From: an uncultured Campylobacter sp.
GTDB taxonomy: Bacteria; Campylobacterota; Campylobacteria; Campylobacterales; Campylobacteraceae
DNA: 6,158 nt
Direction of reading: 5' to 3'
NCBI RefSeq assembly: GCF_938030815.1
Contig: NZ_CALHII010000154.1
Location: 1 to 6,158 of the forward strand
Shown here piece by piece: positions 5,103-6,158 of the stretch. Under the pieces are notes generated by a model that was not told the origin of the DNA, did not search any database, and was given only the letters and a program-made list of their open reading frames with translations. The stretch's first letter is position 1; each line of letters starts with the position of its first letter. The position numbers and the translations under genes were made by a program.

Positions 5103-6158
5103 TGAGCGAAAATCCCCTAATCTCGGTCATCATCCCCGTTTATAATGTCAAAGAATTTCTGCGCGCTTGCATGGAGCGTATTACGGCGCAGACCTATACG
5201 AACTTAGAAATTTTGCTCGTAGATGATGGCTCAAATGACGGCAGCGAGGCGATTTGCGACGAATACGCTGCGCGCGATCCCCGCGTACGCGTGTTGCATA
5301 GACTAAACGGCGGACAGGCTAGCGCGCGAAACGCTGCTTTAGATGTCGCTCGCGGGGAGTTTATCAGTTTCGTAGACAGCGATGATTTGATAAGCTTTGA
5401 TTTGATTGAGACGCTTTTTCGCCTGACGCAGAAATTTTGCACCAAAATCGCTATGTGCGGCTACACAGCATTTAGCGACGAGAGCGAAATAAATAATTTC
5501 AAGGCGGTTTTGAATTTTAAAGAAAATCAAAATTCTAAAGAGATTAGCGATCCAGGAGGAGCTGCAAATTCGAATGCCAACGCAGGCGAATACAAAATAT
5601 CGTCGCAAGAGCTTTTTAGACGCAGCTGCACGCAGGATCCGTATTTTAGCACCGCGGTTTGGCGCGCGCTGTTTGCTCGCGAAATTTTCACTGCTTTGCG
5701 CTTTCCTACGGGGCAGATCTATGAGGATGTGGCGATTTTTTTCGATATGTTTAATCACGGAGCTACCGCGTGCACGAGCGAGACGCTCTATTTTTACCGC
5801 ATCCGCGCGGGCTCGACCGTAAACTCATTCGCTCGCAGGCATCTAGCGGTCATCGCTGCGGTGCGCCGCTATACCGAGGCGATCGCTGCGAATTATCCGA
5901 GCTTGGCGCGTGAGGCTAATTTCACTCGCTGCGAGTCCGCACTGAATACGGCGTTTTTAATTATCAAATCGAGCTTTGATCCTGCAGGCTTGGATGGAGA
6001 TGCAACTTATCCTTCCAAGGCTAATACGTGCAGCTTGGCAAACGAAGCGGATTTGCGCGGTGCTGATAGTTTATCTTGCGCATGCGGTAAAAATTCCGCA
6101 TTTAAAAATTCCGCCGGGCAAAATTATATGCGAAATTCCGAGCAGAATTCTGCGTCGC
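5102..6158 (+). CDS. Family 2 glycosyltransferase (GT-A), 3'-partial
   Basis: This is an inverting GT2 enzyme of the surface-polysaccharide type; 352 codons are visible and no stop occurs before the window end. The GT-A domain is complete: 'ISVIIPVYN' at 7-15, V40-D-D-G-S-N-D for nucleotide binding, 'GGQASARNAALDVARGEFISFVDSDD' with the metal-binding D92-S-D94-D95, and Y207-E208-D209-V210, whose Asp is the likely catalytic base. 'LYFYRIRAGSTVNS' around 229-242 matches the usual 'YYYR.R.gS'. No transmembrane segment is visible. Relatives are often about 310-350 residues, so this one is already long. Residues from about 293 on become low complexity, with Asn-Ser pairs at 331, 336, 345 and 349 encoded by the same repeat as in the Fe-S gene. 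A smaller extra loop at about 140-160 also contains Asn-Ser pairs. The start has a strong GGGAGGA. The sugar transferred cannot be told. The C-terminus, and whether it stays in frame, lie outside the window. Confidence 0.87.
   Translation, partial: MSENPLISVIIPVYNVKEFLRACMERITAQTYTNLEILLVDDGSNDGSEAICDEYAARDPRVRVLHRLNGGQASARNAALDVARGEFISFVDSDDLISFDLIETLFRLTQKFCTKIAMCGYTAFSDESEINNFKAVLNFKENQNSKEISDPGGAANSNANAGEYKISSQELFRRSCTQDPYFSTAVWRALFAREIFTALRFPTGQIYEDVAIFFDMFNHGATACTSETLYFYRIRAGSTVNSFARRHLAVIAAVRRYTEAIAANYPSLAREANFTRCESALNTAFLIIKSSFDPAGLDGDATYPSKANTCSLANEADLRGADSLSCACGKNSAFKNSAGQNYMRNSEQNSAS
5528..5575 (+). repeat. Small Asn-rich loop with two degenerate repeat cores
   Basis: Within the GT2 gene, AAAATTCT at about 5529 and AAATTCG at about 5566 are again read as Asn-Ser (N144-S145 and N156-S157). 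The 10-mer AATTCTAAAG at 5531-5540 also occurs at 1986-1995 in the Fe-S gene array. The loop lies between 'MCGYTAF' and 'SSQELFRR', a naturally variable place in GT2 enzymes, so chance similarity is possible. Confidence 0.45.
6088..6151 (+). repeat. Second AAAATTCCG repeat array, open at window end
   Basis: AAAATTCCG at 6090-6098 and 6105-6113, AAATTCCG at 6133-6140 and GAATTC at 6145-6150 lie within 61 bp of the GT2 gene, all read as Asn-Ser. Unit and frame are the same as in the Fe-S gene array 4 kb upstream. The array probably continues past the window. Confidence 0.75.

Larger units (their letters stand above)
1..6158 (+). other. Single polysaccharide biosynthesis operon segment
   Basis: All five genes run the same way with junctions of -4, -4, +1 and -1 nt, so there is no gap that could hold a promoter or a terminator. 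The functions are coherent: glycan flippase, modifying pair and two glycosyltransferases. Transcription start and end must lie outside the window. Confidence 0.8.

Noticed and set aside
5554..5822. Internal AGGAGGA followed by ATG at 5574 with an 82-codon frame
   Set aside because: The frame is offset inside the conserved GT2 domain, the spacing is 13 nt, and the product is an Arg/Ala-rich shadow with no family look.

Overview
The window is a compact piece of a surface-polysaccharide (O-antigen/LOS outer core, capsule or exopolysaccharide) biosynthesis locus. Its GC content is in the mid-40s by eye. AAATTT/AAAATTT words are frequent, TTA/CTA leucine codons are common, and one glycosyltransferase resembles Campylobacter PglH. 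Together these suggest a Campylobacterota organism, most likely one of the higher-GC oral Campylobacter group (C. gracilis/rectus/showae/curvus type). The species guess is inference only. No RNA gene, mobile element or CRISPR is visible.

Layout: five genes, all on the + strand. (1) 1-1344, a Wzx-type oligosaccharide flippase whose 5' end lies before the window. (2) 1341-2963, a [4Fe-4S] protein of the F420-hydrogenase/dehydrogenase beta-subunit family, starting at TTG. (3) 2960-4021, a polysaccharide pyruvyl transferase family protein. (4) 4023-5102, a GT-B family 4 glycosyltransferase. (5) 5102-6158, a GT-A family 2 glycosyltransferase that is still open at the window end. The junctions are 4-nt overlap, 4-nt overlap, 1-nt gap and 1-nt overlap, so there is no intergenic space for a promoter or terminator and the genes almost certainly form one translationally coupled transcript.

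How they may work together: the two glycosyltransferases add sugars to a lipid-linked repeat unit or oligosaccharide at the cytoplasmic face. The pyruvyl transferase and its Fe-S partner probably decorate a sugar, and the flippase moves the lipid-linked product across the inner membrane. The specific sugars cannot be read from the sequence.

The most unusual signal is a family of short imperfect repeats, core AAAATTCCG with GAATTC variants. They are always read in the frame AAT-TCN (Asn-Ser). Ten copies lie in a low-complexity insert of about 106 residues that splits the Fe-S protein between conserved blocks. Four more lie near the end of the visible part of the GT2 gene, and two looser ones sit in a small GT2 loop. 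Nearly every copy contains RAATTY, which I recall as the methylation motif that marks DNA for natural transformation in C. jejuni. The array may therefore be a gene-embedded uptake-mark cluster or an expanding protein-coding repeat element.
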